The notes beneath the pieces were generated by a model. The model searched no databases. It saw only the letters and a list, made by a program, of their open reading frames with translations, and was not told where the DNA came from. From Sabellastarte sp. h YS-2021 (lineage: Eukaryota > Annelida > Polychaeta > Sabellida > Sabellidae), in contig OZ024929.1 of assembly GCA_964017235.1 (NCBI GenBank), positions 107,493,793 through 107,557,792 on the forward strand: 64,000 nucleotides of DNA, read 5' to 3'. A program made the translations under genes and the position numbers. Shown piece after piece: positions 42,401-53,714 of the stretch. Numbering within the stretch: position 1 is the first letter of the stretch; every line of letters begins with the position of its first letter.

Positions 42401-45400
42401 AATTTTAGACGCACAGGGTATCTAAGCAATGCAATCTTTGCAATTTTCAAAATATTTTCCCCTCCCCAAAAATGGCGGCCATTTTGAATTTTCGAATTTT
42501 TGCCAAAAATGGCAAAACACAAATTTGCTTCTATCTCCTTAACCGTGCGAGATAGAGCGATTTCGTCGAAATTTTCGACCCACAGGGTATCTAAGGAATG
42601 CAATCTTTGCAATTTTCAAAAAAATTTCCCCTCCCCAAAAATGGCGGCCATTTTGAATTTTCGAATTTTTGCCAAAAATGGCAAAACACAAATTTGCTTC
42701 TATCTCCTTAACCGTGCGAGATAGAGCGATTTCGTCGAAATTTTCGACCCACAGGGTATCTAAGGAATGCAATCTTTGCAATTTTCCAAAAATTTTCCCC
42801 TCCCCAAAAATGGCGGCCATTTTGAATTTTCGAATTTTTGCCAAAAATGGCAAAACACAAATTTGCTTCTATCTCCTTAACTGTGCGAGATAGAGCGATT
42901 TCGTCGAAATTTTCGACCCACAGGGTATCTAAGGAATGTAATATTTGCAATTTTCAAAAAAATTTCCCCTCCCCAAAAATGGCGGCCATTTTGAATTTTC
43001 GAATTTTTGCCAAAAATGGCAAAACACAAATTTGCTTCTATCTCCTTAACCGTGCGAGATAGAGCGATTTCGGCAAAATTTTCGACCCACAGGGGATCTA
43101 AGGAATGCAATCTTTGCAATTTTCCAAAAATTTTCCCCTCCCCAAAAATGGCGGCCATTTTGAATTTTCGAATTTTTGCCAAAAATGGCAAAACACTAAT
43201 TTGCTTCTATCTCCTTAACCGTGCGAGATAGAGCGATTTCGGCAAAATTTTCGACGCACAGGGTATCTAAGCAATGCAATCTTTGCAATTTTCAAAATAT
43301 TTTCCCCTCCCCAAAAATGGCGGCCATTTTGAATTTTCGAATTTTTGCCAAAAATGGCAAAACACAAATTTGCTTCTATCTCCTTAACCGTGCGAGATAG
43401 AGCGATTTCGTCGAAATTTTCGACCCACAGGGTATCTAAGGAATGTAATATTTGCAATTTTCAAAAAAATTTCCCCTCCCCAAAAATGGCGGCCATTTTG
43501 AATTTTCGAATTTTTGCCAAAAATGGCAAAACACAAATTTGCTTCTATCTCCTTAACCGTGCGAGATAGAGCGATTTCGGCAAAATTTTCGACCCACAGG
43601 GGATCTAAGGAATGCAATCTTTGCAATTTTCCAAAAATTTTCCCCTCCCCAAAAATGGCGGCCATTTTGAATTTTCGAATTTTTGCCAAAAATGGCAAAA
43701 CACTAATTTGCTTCTATCTCCTTAACCGTGCGAGATAGAGCGATTTCGGCAAAATTTTCGACGCACAGGGTATCTAAGCAATGCAATCTTTGCAATTTTC
43801 AAAATATTTTCCCCTCCCCAAAAATGGCGGCCATTTTGAATTTTCGAATTTTTGCCAAAAATGGCAAAACACAAATTTGCTTCTATCTCCTTAACCGTGC
43901 GAGATAGAGCGATTTCGTCGAAATTTTCGACCCACAGGGTATCTAAGGAATGTAATCTTTGCAATTTTCAAAAAATTTTCCCCTCGCCAAAAATGGCGGC
44001 CATTTTGAATTTTCGAATTTTTGCCAAAAATTGCAAAACAAATTTGCTTCTATCTCCTTAACCGTGCGAGATAGAGCGATTTCGTCGAAATTTTCGACCC
44101 ACAGGGTATCTAAGGAATGCAATCTTTGCAATTTTCCAAAAATTTTCCCCTCCCCAAAAATGGCGGCCATTTTGAATTTTCGAATTTTTGCCAAAAATGG
44201 CAAAACACAAATTTGCTTCTATCTCCTTAACCGTGCGAGATAGAGCGATTTCGTCGAAATTTTCGACCCACAGGGTATCTAAGGAATGTAATATTTGCAA
44301 TTTTCAAAAAAATTTCCCCTCCCCAAAAATGGCGGCCATTTTGAATTTTCGAATTTTTGCCAAAAATGGCAAAACACAAATTTCCTTCTATCTCCTTAAC
44401 CGTGCGAGATAGAGCGATTTCGGCAAAATTTTCGACCCACAGGGGATCTAAGGAATGCAATCTTTGCAATTTTCCAAAAATTTTCCCCTCCCCAAAAATG
44501 GCGGCCATTTTGAATTTTCGAATTTTTGCCAAAAATGGCAAAACACTAATTTGCTTCTATCTCCTTAACCGTGCGAGATAGAGCGATTTCGGCAAAATTT
44601 TAGACGCACAGGGTATCTAAGCAATGCAATCTTTGCAATTTTCAAAATATTTTCCCCTCCCCAAAAATGGCGGCCATTTTGAATTTTCGAATTTTTGCCA
44701 AAAATGGCAAAACACAAATTTGCTTCTATCTCCTTAACCGTGCGAGATAGAGCGATTTCGTCGAAATTTTCGACCCACAGGGTATCTAAGGAATGCAATC
44801 TTTGCAATTTTCAAAAAATTTTCCCCTCCCCAAAAATGGCGGCCATTTTGAATTTTCGAATTTTTGCCAAAAATGGCAAAACACAAATTTGCTTCTATCT
44901 CCTTAACCGTGCGAGATAGAGCGATTTCGTCGAAATTTTCGACCCACAGGGTATCTAAGGAATGCAATCTTTGCAATTTTCCAAAAATTTTCCCCTCCCC
45001 AAAAATGGCGGCCATTTTGAATTTTCGAATTTTTGCCAAAAATGGCAAAACACAAATTTGCTTCTATCTCCTTAACCGTGCGAGATAGAGCGATTTCGTC
45101 GAAATTTTCGACCCACAGGGTATCTAAGGAATGTAATATTTGCAATTTTCAAAAAAATTTCCCCTCCCCAAAAATGGCGGCCATTTTGAATTTTCGAATT
45201 TTTGCCAAAAATGGCAAAACACAAATTTGCTTCTATCTCCTTAACCGTGCGAGATAGAGCGATTTCGGCAAAATTTTCGACCCACAGGGGATCTAAGGAA
45301 TGCAATCTTTGCAATTTTCCAAAAATTTTCCCCTCCCCAAAAATGGCGGCCATTTTGAATTTTCGAATTTTTGCCAAAAATGGCAAAACACTAATTTGCT

Positions 45401-48400
45401 TCTATCTCCTTAACCGTGCGAGATAGAGCGATTTCGGCAAAATTTTCGACGCACAGGGTATCTAAGCAATGCAATCTTTGCAATTTTCAAAATATTTTCC
45501 CCTCCCCAAAAATGGCGGCCATTTTGAATTTTCGAATTTTTGCCAAAAATGGCAAAACACAAATTTGCTTCTATCTCCTTAACCGTGCGAGATAGAGCGA
45601 TTTCGTCGAAATTTTCGACCCACAGGGTATCTAAGGAATGTAATATTTGCAATTTTCAAAAAAATTTCCCCTCCCCAAAAATGGCGGCCATTTTGAATTT
45701 TCGAATTTTTGCCAAAAATGGCAAAACACAAATTTGCTTCTATCTCCTTAACCGTGCGAGATAGAGCGATTTCGGCAAAATTTTCGACCCACAGGGGATC
45801 TAAGGAATGCAATCTTTGCAATTTTCCAAAAATTTTCCCCTCCCCAAAAATGGCGGCCATTTTGAATTTTCGAATTTTTGCCAAAAATGGCAAAACACTA
45901 ATTTGCTTCTATCTCCTTAACCGTGCGAGATAGAGCGATTTCGTCGAAATTTTCGACCCACAGGGTATCTAAGGAATGTAATATTTGCAATTTTCAAAAA
46001 AATTTCCCCTCCCCAAAAATGGCGGCCATTTTGAATTTTCGAATTTTTGCCAAAAATGGCAAAACACAAATTTCCTTCTATCTCCTTAACCGTGCGAGAT
46101 AGAGCGATTTCGGCAAAATTTTCGACCCACAGGGGATCTAAGGAATGCAATCTTTGCAATTTTCCAAAAATTTTCCCCTCCCCAAAAATGGCGGCCATTT
46201 TGAATTTTCGAATTTTTGCCAAAAATGGCAAAACACTAATTTGCTTCTATCTCCTTAACCGTGCGAGATAGAGCGATTTCGGCAAAATTTTAGACGCACA
46301 GGGTATCTAAGCAATGCAATCTTTGCAATTTTCAAAATATTTTCCCCTCCCCAAAAATGGCGGCCATTTTGAATTTTCGAATTTTTGCCAAAAATGGCAA
46401 AACACAAATTTGCTTCTATCTCCTTAACCGTGCGAGATAGAGCGATTTCGTCGAAATTTTCGACCCACAGGGTATCTAAGGAATGCAATCTTTGCAATTT
46501 TCAAAAAATTTTCCCCTCCCCAAAAATGGCGGCCATTTTGAATTTTCGAATTTTTGCCAAAAATGGCAAAACACAAATTTGCTTCTATCTCCTTAACCGT
46601 GCGAGATAGAGCGATTTCGTCGAAATTTTCGACCCACAGGGTATCTAAGGAATGCAATCTTTGCAATTTTCCAAAAATTTTCCCCTCCCCAAAAATGGCG
46701 GCCATTTTGAATTTTCGAATTTTTGCCAAAAATGGCAAAACACAAATTTGCTTCTATCTCCTTAACCGTGCGAGATAGAGCGATTTCGTCGAAATTTTCG
46801 ACCCACAGGGTATCTAAGGAATGTAATATTTGCAATTTTCAAAAAAATTTCCCCTCCCCAAAAATGGCGGCCATTTTGAATTTTCGAATTTTTGCCAAAA
46901 ATGGCAAAACACAAATTTGCTTCTATCTCCTTAACCGTGCGAGATAGAGCGATTTCGGCAAAATTTTCGACCCACAGGGGATCTAAGGAATGCAATCTTT
47001 GCAATTTTCCAAAAATTTTCCCCTCCCCAAAAATGGCGGCCATTTTGAATTTTCGAATTTTTGCCAAAAATGGCAAAACACTAATTTGCTTCTATCTCCT
47101 TAACCGTGCGAGATAGAGCGATTTCGGCAAAATTTTCGACGCACAGGGTATCTAAGCAATGCAATCTTTGCAATTTTCAAAATATTTTCCCCTCCCCAAA
47201 AATGGCGGCCATTTTGAATTTTCGAATTTTTGCCAAAAATGGCAAAACACAAATTTGCTTCTATCTCCTTAACCGTGCGAGATAGAGCGATTTCGTCGAA
47301 ATTTTCGACCCACAGGGTATCTAAGGAATGTAATATTTGCAATTTTCAAAAAAATTTCCCCTCCCCAAAAATGGCGGCCATTTTGAATTTTCGAATTTTT
47401 GCCAAAAATGGCAAAACACAAATTTGCTTCTATCTCCTTAACCGTGCGAGATAGAGCGATTTCGGCAAAATTTTCGACCCACAGGGGATCTAAGGAATGC
47501 AATCTTTGCAATTTTCCAAAAATTTTCCCCTCCCCAAAAATGGCGGCCATTTTGAATTTTCGAATTTTTGCCAAAAATGGCAAAACACTAATTTGCTTCT
47601 ATCTCCTTAACCGTGCGAGATAGAGCGATTTCGGCAAAATTTTCGACGCACAGGGTATCTAAGCAATGCAATCTTTGCAATTTTCAAAATATTTTCCCCT
47701 CCCCAAAAATGGCGGCCATTTTGAATTTTCGAATTTTTGCCAAAAATGGCAAAACACAAATTTGCTTCTATCTCCTTAACCGTGCGAGATAGAGCGATTT
47801 CGTCGAAATTTTCGACCCACAGGGTATCTAAGGAATGTAATCTTTGCAATTTTCAAAAAATTTTCCCCTCGCCAAAAATGGCGGCCATTTTGAATTTTCG
47901 AATTTTTGCCAAAAATTGCAAAACACAAATTTGCTTCTATCTCCTTAACCGTGCGAGATAGAGCGATTTCGTCGAAATTTTCGACCCACAGGGTATCTAA
48001 GGAATGCAATCTTTGCAATTTTCCAAAAATTTTCCCCTCCCCAAAAATGGCGGCCATTTTGAATTTTCGAATTTTTGCCAAAAATGGCAAAACACAAATT
48101 TGCTTCTATCTCCTTAACCGTGCGAGATAGAGCGATTTTATCGAAATTTTCGACCCACAGGGTATCTAAGGAATGTAATATTTGCAATTTTCAAAAAATT
48201 TTCCCCTCCCCAAAAATGGCGGCCATTTTGAATTTTCGAATTTTTGCCAAAAATGGCAAAACACAAATTTGCTTCTATCTCCTTAACCTTGCGAGATAGA
48301 GCGATTTCGTCGAAATTTTCGACCCACAGGGTATCTAAGGAATGCAATCTTTGCAATTTTCCAAAAATTTTCCCCTCCCCAAAAATGGCGGCCATTTTGA

Positions 48401-48992
48401 ATTTTCGAATTTTTGCCAAAAATGGCAAAACACAAATTTGCTTCTATCTCCTTAACCGTGCCAGATAGAGTGATTTCGTCAAAATTTTCGACCCACAGGG
48501 TATCTGAGCATTGTACTCTTGGTAATTTCTAAAAAATTTTCCCCTCCCCTAAAATGGCGGCCATTTTGAATTTTCAAATTTTTGCCAAAAATGGCAAAAC
48601 ACAAATTTGCTTCTATCTCCTTAACCATGCGAGATAGAGCGATTTCGTCGAAATTTTCAACCCACAGGGTATCTAAGGAATGTAATCTTTGCAATTTTCA
48701 AAAAATTTTCCCCTCCCCAAAAATGGCAGCCATTTTGAATTTTCGAATTTTTGCCCAAAATGGAAAAACACAAACTGGCCTTAACCGTGCAAAATAGAGT
48801 TATTTTGTTGAAATTTTCGACCCATAGGGTATCTAAGAAATGTACTCTTGGCAATTTTCAAAAAAATTTCCTTTTCCCAATAATGGCGGCCATTTTGAAT
48901 TTTCAAATTTTTGCCAAAAATAGAAAAACAGGAATTGGCTTCTATCTTCTTAACCGTGCAAGATAGAGTGATTTCGTCAAAATTTTCAACCC
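39480..48992 (+). repeat. 169-bp satellite array, about 56 monomers, with higher-order repeats
   Basis: Every 169 bp the sequence repeats TTTGCTTCTATCTCCTTAAC...GAGATAGAGCGATTTCG...CGACCCACAGGG...AAAATGGCGGCCATTTTG...GCCAAAAATGGCAAAAC. Monomers fall into a few classes by shared variants: GTCGAAATTTTCGAC or GGCAAAATTTTCGAC, AGGGTATC or AGGGGATC, AATGTAATATT or AATGCAATCTT, and units with GACGCACAGG and AAGCAATG. Classes recur in fixed order, giving a 10-monomer and a 13-monomer block, and this 23-monomer pair is itself repeated (40472-44356 and 44357-48243). Edge monomers are diverged, as usual in satellites. One monomer near 44035 has lost 2 bp. Short open frames on both strands are by-products of the period. 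Confidence 0.95.
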
Positions 48993-49214
48993 AACCAATG
49001 CAAAAAGGCATGAAGCTGAAATAAATTACATCTACACTATCAAATATTTAAGCATCATTGATATATTTTACAAATGAAACAGGGTCTTGTAAGACTACTG
49101 TACAATTTGGGCAAAAGGTTCATGGGTGGACATTACACATGATAATGTGTGTTCTTCTATGCTATCCTGTTTCTATTCGCATCTACTATCAACAGGGCGG
49201 CCTATTTCTAGTTT

Positions 49215-50082
49215 TACCAAAAATTTATTTTTTCCCAGGGGGCATGCCCCCCCAACCCCCTTAGTTATGGTATATGTCTGATGTGAACCCCCACCTTACT
49301 TAAAGGCTAGATCGGCCCCTGACAGTAGTGTTGAAAAAAAATGTACTGCAGACCTTGTTCTCTCTATGGCCCACTTGCTTTAAAAATAAGGCACAAAGCT
49401 CAAAATTTTCAGGGGATAAATTTGATAAATACATGCATGGTCCTTTAGTCCAGGTCAGTGGTAATTGATTTGAATTTTGTTAAAAAAAAATTTGGCAAAA
49501 CTTTATTCCTATTTTTATTTTTTTTTTCCTATCTAAATTTCTAAACCACTTGATGATTGGTTATAAAATGGTAATTATTACAGAAAATAAAGAGATTTAA
49601 TTTTATTGGGCTATTTAAATTTCGTACGGGCCATCAAAAGTGAAAAGTTAATGGCCCTGTTGGCCATGTGGTTTCGTAAGGTAGTTCATACACTGATCAC
49701 TACAGATATACACATCTAAAATCCAATCCCTGAATACAAATTTAGTCAAATCAGAACCTGTATGTAAACACAGTGTGTAAATGTAACCAACCAACCTGCA
49801 AGTCTGCTACACTGTTGAAACACTCCAACAAACCAAGTATGCAATACTAGCAACCTTTCCTAACAGTTGTTCACCATAATCTGACCAAATGACCACTGAA
49901 ATTCCCGCGGTTTTCACGGGAAAAAAAACGTCACTCTCACTAAAAGTGTAAACATTCCAGCCAGCAAAAAGCAAATATAATAACACAACCGCTTAACTCT
50001 GCCGCGATTGCCGTGGTCACACTTGGAGTGAAAAAAGGAACTACTTGTTGTAAATGTGTAAAATTTTGTTTATTTGATACAG
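49215..50082. other. End of UHRF1 intron 1
   Basis: Contains the likely right parts of repeats interrupted by the satellite element (C-rich palindromic GGGGGCATGCCCCCC near 49238-49252, GGGCCAT words near 49628-49665), then unremarkable AT-rich intron. The splice acceptor TTTGATACAG ends at 50082. Confidence 0.5.
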
Positions 50083-50214
50083 CTTGTAGATGGCCACAAA
50101 CTCTTTGACTACGATGTCAACAGGAACGATCTCATTCAGATTTTAGTCCGTCAAGCAATCATAGAAACTCCTAAACCAGAAATATCAGAAGACCAGGATT
50201 CTACTGAAGTTACA
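50083..50214 (+). CDS. UHRF1: UHRF1 exon 2 (end of ubiquitin-like domain)
   Basis: The 132-bp exon encodes 44 residues: LVDGHKLFDYDVNRNDLIQI, then LVRQ, then an acidic linker ending STEVT. It completes the UBL fold begun in exon 1; vertebrate UHRF1 has DGHTLFDYEV..ND.IQLLVRQ at the same point. It starts after TACAG and ends before GTAAGC, both in phase 0. The intron separating it from exon 1 is 14.8 kb, most of it the satellite element. Confidence 0.94.
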
Positions 50215-50493
50215 GTAAGCATTTGTCTTAGTGACATAAATTGATTTATTTATGTAGTAATGCCACTGTTACAGCACATTTTCATGCAAATGCTTATGTA
50301 TACAAATAACATCCATGTTTATGTTGTTGTTTTTTTTAAATATGTTAAAGAATTAATATTTATTCTCTTATATATGATCAATCAAGAGTCTTATATTTTG
50401 ACTTGTTTCAGACTTTCAGTGTAGCTTTCTTAGTGTAACAAACCCCCAAAATGACTTTACATGAGATTTTAATAGGGTATCATTTAATCTCAG
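50215..50493. other. UHRF1 intron 2
   Basis: A 279-bp AT-rich intron with donor GTAAGC and an acceptor ending CTCAG. No other feature. Confidence 0.85.
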
Positions 50494-50598
50494 AAAGAAG
50501 AATCCCAAAAGTCAGATGAAAAACCTGTGGATGACTGTACTAGTAGTCAGGACAGTGGCTTTGAAGAAGCTGTATGTACAGATGGAAGCACTTACAAG
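50494..50598 (+). CDS. UHRF1: UHRF1 exon 3 (linker before the tandem Tudor domain)
   Basis: The 105-bp exon encodes KEESQKSDEKPVDDCTSSQD followed by SGFEEAVCTDGSTYK. It is an acidic, Ser-rich linker; vertebrate UHRF1 has a similar linker ending in a YK just before the tandem Tudor domain. The frame continues exactly from exon 2, with acceptor TCTCAG and donor GTGGGC, both in phase 0. The donor is less canonical, so the exon end is slightly less certain. No Tudor, PHD, SRA or RING exon was found before the window ends. Confidence 0.82.
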
Positions 50599-52305
50599 GT
50601 GGGCCCATTTCTTTATTTAATTTATGAACTGTGAACAGCTATCACCAGTTTTGTCAGAGTTTTTGTTGGTAAAAACCCAAATTAGAGCTGAAGTGAGCAG
50701 TAATTGAAAATCCAGTACAAGTTTGGGGCCAGTCATTTGAATGGTGCACAGAAAAAACGCCTGATAGACAAAATGACAGTGGAAAGAAAGCCTGGTGGAA
50801 AGAAAGCCTAGTGTGTTTTGAAAAACATGTGGAAAAAACCTGGTGTTTCTTTTTTTCTTTACATATCACGATTAATGATGAAGTAGAACTAAAACATTAA
50901 TTTATTCTGATCATTTTATTCAAGCAAGAAATACAAAATAACACTTTATGCATACTCTACAAACTTTTATACATATACCTGCTTAGGATTGGGTCTTGAA
51001 CATTGATTAAATCTTTTCATTACTGTCAAAGGGAATGAGAAGTCTTTCCAGTACCAACTGTGGACTTCAGCACAAAGAAATCAGACTAAAACCATTGGTT
51101 GGATATAGTTGCAATTAGTAATTTATACATCCCACAATTAGGTGTTCCACTGTTAGCCTGAAACAAACTTTAATTGAAAATACAGAAACCCTTTATTGTA
51201 AGGTGATAAAAGAACACCAGAGCACACTAGTACTATTGTATCTACTCAGGATTGGGTTTTCAACATGGCAAATTGGCAGTACCTACTTGCAATTAGTGAC
51301 CTCCACATCCAGCATTTTCCTGGGAATCCAACCATAATTGCATGTTTAGAAAAAAGTTTCAATTTCTTTAGTGATATACTGACATTATTTTAAAACAACC
51401 TCTAAAAGAATAATAAATTTTACATACTTTTGTATTCTATTTTGATAAAAATGTACTAGAAAAATTATTTCTAAAACACATTTTTAAATCAAATGGTTGA
51501 AATGGTAATCAGTTGAAATAGTCGGTTAGTTTTACTTCATCATTGATCTTGATATGTATCAAACCTAAAAAAAGACACCAGACTTTTTTTCCATCTTTTC
51601 CAAAACAGACCAGTAGGGACGTCATCGTGCACCGTGATATCGTGATATCGCCGATGTTTAAAGTCCGCACTTTTTTTCCCGGATTCCATTTGAGTACAAC
51701 CAAAGATCTGAGCCCAAATAAAATACAGTTCTCAAAATGGTATTTTGGCAGTTTTGAGCAGTATTAATTGCTGTTTTCAGTACTGCTTTAAAAATTTATA
51801 ACTCGCAAGCCTTGTGACTTAGACATTATTCAGTTATATTAATTAAACAATTTTAGGACAAATTTCTTCCACTGACACAGATAGTTGAAATTGAAAACAG
51901 GATGCAAATGTCTTGATCTTTATGTCATTGGACATGGACAAGTAGTGACTAAAGCTACATGGAGGTATTTTTAATTTAATAGTTGCTTGACCATTTCCCA
52001 AAGTCTTAGAACCTGTTCTGGGGTATTGAAACAAAATCTGGTATGTTATACGCTTGCCACTGATTGGTGAAAATTAATGGAAACATACATAAACCACAAT
52101 TTAAAAACAGGAATTGTATTCGTGAGATATCTTCAAGTTAAAAAATTCATTTAACAAATCAGGGTTGGGTACAAATACGTATTTGTATTTAAATACATCC
52201 AAAAACATGTATTTGTATCTGTATTTGCAATTTTTAAAATCTCTGTATTTGTATTTGATCATTGTATTTAGGTGTACAAATACATATCAAATACCCAAAT
52301 ACGGG
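50599..52305. other. UHRF1 intron 3, first part
   Basis: Non-coding. A degenerate element end (CATCGTGCACCGTGATATCG) lies near 51620, and GTATTTGTATTT-type repetitive sequence typical of another MITE lies at 52160-52300. No gene supported. Confidence 0.4.
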
Positions 52306-53586
52306 GATCATAAAAAAAACCACCATTAAAATCCCCACCTTTTTTGGCCAACCCATAAAAAACCTCACCTTCAAAATTTCAGGGAGCATAAAAAAAACCA
52401 CTGTTACAATTTTTGGCTCCATTTACATTGCTTAAAATTAGGGATATAGATGGAAGAGAGAAATATAATATGAACATATATACAACATTTATTGACTGAG
52501 CCACCCCATTTTTCCACAAACTGAAAGACTTGCAGTTATTGAAGGATTAGGATTATGAAAGTGGGGTTTCATATGTACAATTAGTATAGGGATCGAGAGC
52601 CATGTTGAGGATCTATATCGAATGAAAATTTAGGGTTGTGGATTGATCGATATTTCAATATTAGGACCGTTAACGTAAGTCGTGGGCGAAAATACAGGTT
52701 CTTTGAAAACGTGCACATATAAATTCACGAAAATATATAAATTCACGAAAATATCAAAAGATACTACTTATGCACCAAAAATATATTTCTGCAATATAAA
52801 ATTAAATAAAATGAACAAAACGTACATTAAACAAGAGTTTTCGTGCTTTCCTGTGTACTAGCTGTCAGGTTTTGTATCTCTTCCGTGAAACAGGAAGTAG
52901 GTCACTGGCAATGTAAACAAAGATGGCGCCAGACTTGACCCCGTTTTTTTTTCAGTTGTAAATGTGCCTTTTAATGATTTTATACAATAATATGCGTTTA
53001 AGCAGTAAAATTACCATTTTTTAAAAAAAATTTGTGTTTGGTGTATGTTATTTCGATATTGAAATGCTGGTAGTATGTGTCGATATCGGCAGTTCTGTGG
53101 GATGATCGACTGATATTGAAAGATCGAGCATCAAGCCCTATACTATGTACAATGCGGTATTTAATCTTTTAATAGAAATGACTGCAAAAAGAATTGACTA
53201 ACAATGAGTGCATAATGCAATTACAAGTTATCCCATGAGAAGCCATCCAGTAATCTGACTATTGTTTCATTATATTTATCTATGGTTTCTTGAAATATAG
53301 AAGGGTTTCCCATTGAACAGCACATGCAACATAAGGTATGTCTGTTTAATTATATTCACCACTGAATCACCTGTGAAATAATAATAAGAAACAATATACA
53401 ATATACCTACTTTCTCTGATGAAATCCAAACAATCCCTCAGTGTATTGTATTTTCTCCTAAAATTATCAATTCTGTTAGAGTGGGGTTTTTATGCCCCAG
53501 AAATTTTGAGGGTGGGGTTCTTTATGGATTTTCCAAAATCAGTGGGGTTTTCAATGCTGGTGTTTTTTACGGTGGTTTTTTATGTC
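52306..53586. mobile_element. 1.3-kb element with long, diverged AT-rich inverted repeats
   Basis: 52306-52410 (GATCATAAAAAAAACCACCA..., CAAAATTTCAGGGAGCATAA...) pairs with the inverse of 53478-53586 over about 105 bp with many mismatches. The interior carries the hAT MITE at 52582-53145. No coding region. Confidence 0.6.
52582..53145. mobile_element. hAT-type MITE (TAGTATAGGG ends)
   Basis: Ends TAGTATAGGGATCGAG and inverted TAGTATAGGGCTTGATG bound a 564-bp element rich in ATCGAT words. The 8-bp target duplication TGTACAAT is perfect (52574-52581, 53146-53153). Confidence 0.9.
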
Positions 53587-53714
53587 AGCTGACTTGTCAG
53601 TCAGCTGGCATTATGTCGTCACTCTGCGGCGTGGGCGTACGCGTCCGCGTGAACAACTTCTCCAAAACTACAAGGCCTAGAGACGTGCTGTTTTTTTAAA
53701 AAGATACCTTATCT

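Larger units (their letters stand above)
39041..49214 (+). mobile_element. Giant 'pearl-like' element: unique ends around an expanded 169-bp satellite core
   Basis: The left side begins with a perfect hairpin CCACCCCCCTGGGGGGTGG (39041-39059) and a heptamer repeat, then about 330 bp shared in part with the reverse of 6395-6520. The core is the 169-bp array. The right side, from ACCCAACCAATGCAAAAAGG (about 48990) to CTATTTCTAGTTT (49214), matches the reverse of 5419-5640. The two elements therefore share both ends and the core monomer and differ mainly in copy number, about 4 against about 56. The insertion lies in UHRF1 intron 1. No protein is encoded; mobilisation, if any, must be in trans. 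Confidence 0.78.

Noticed and set aside
39497..48966. Dozens of 74-, 80- and 104-residue open frames on both strands of the satellite
   Set aside because: They recur every 169 bp because the monomer happens to lack stops in these frames. The peptides on the two strands are shadows of the same repeat and resemble no protein family.
39480..48992. CRISPR array
   Set aside because: Regular repeats are present, but there are no distinct spacers, the repeat fills the whole 169-bp period, and the genome is eukaryotic.
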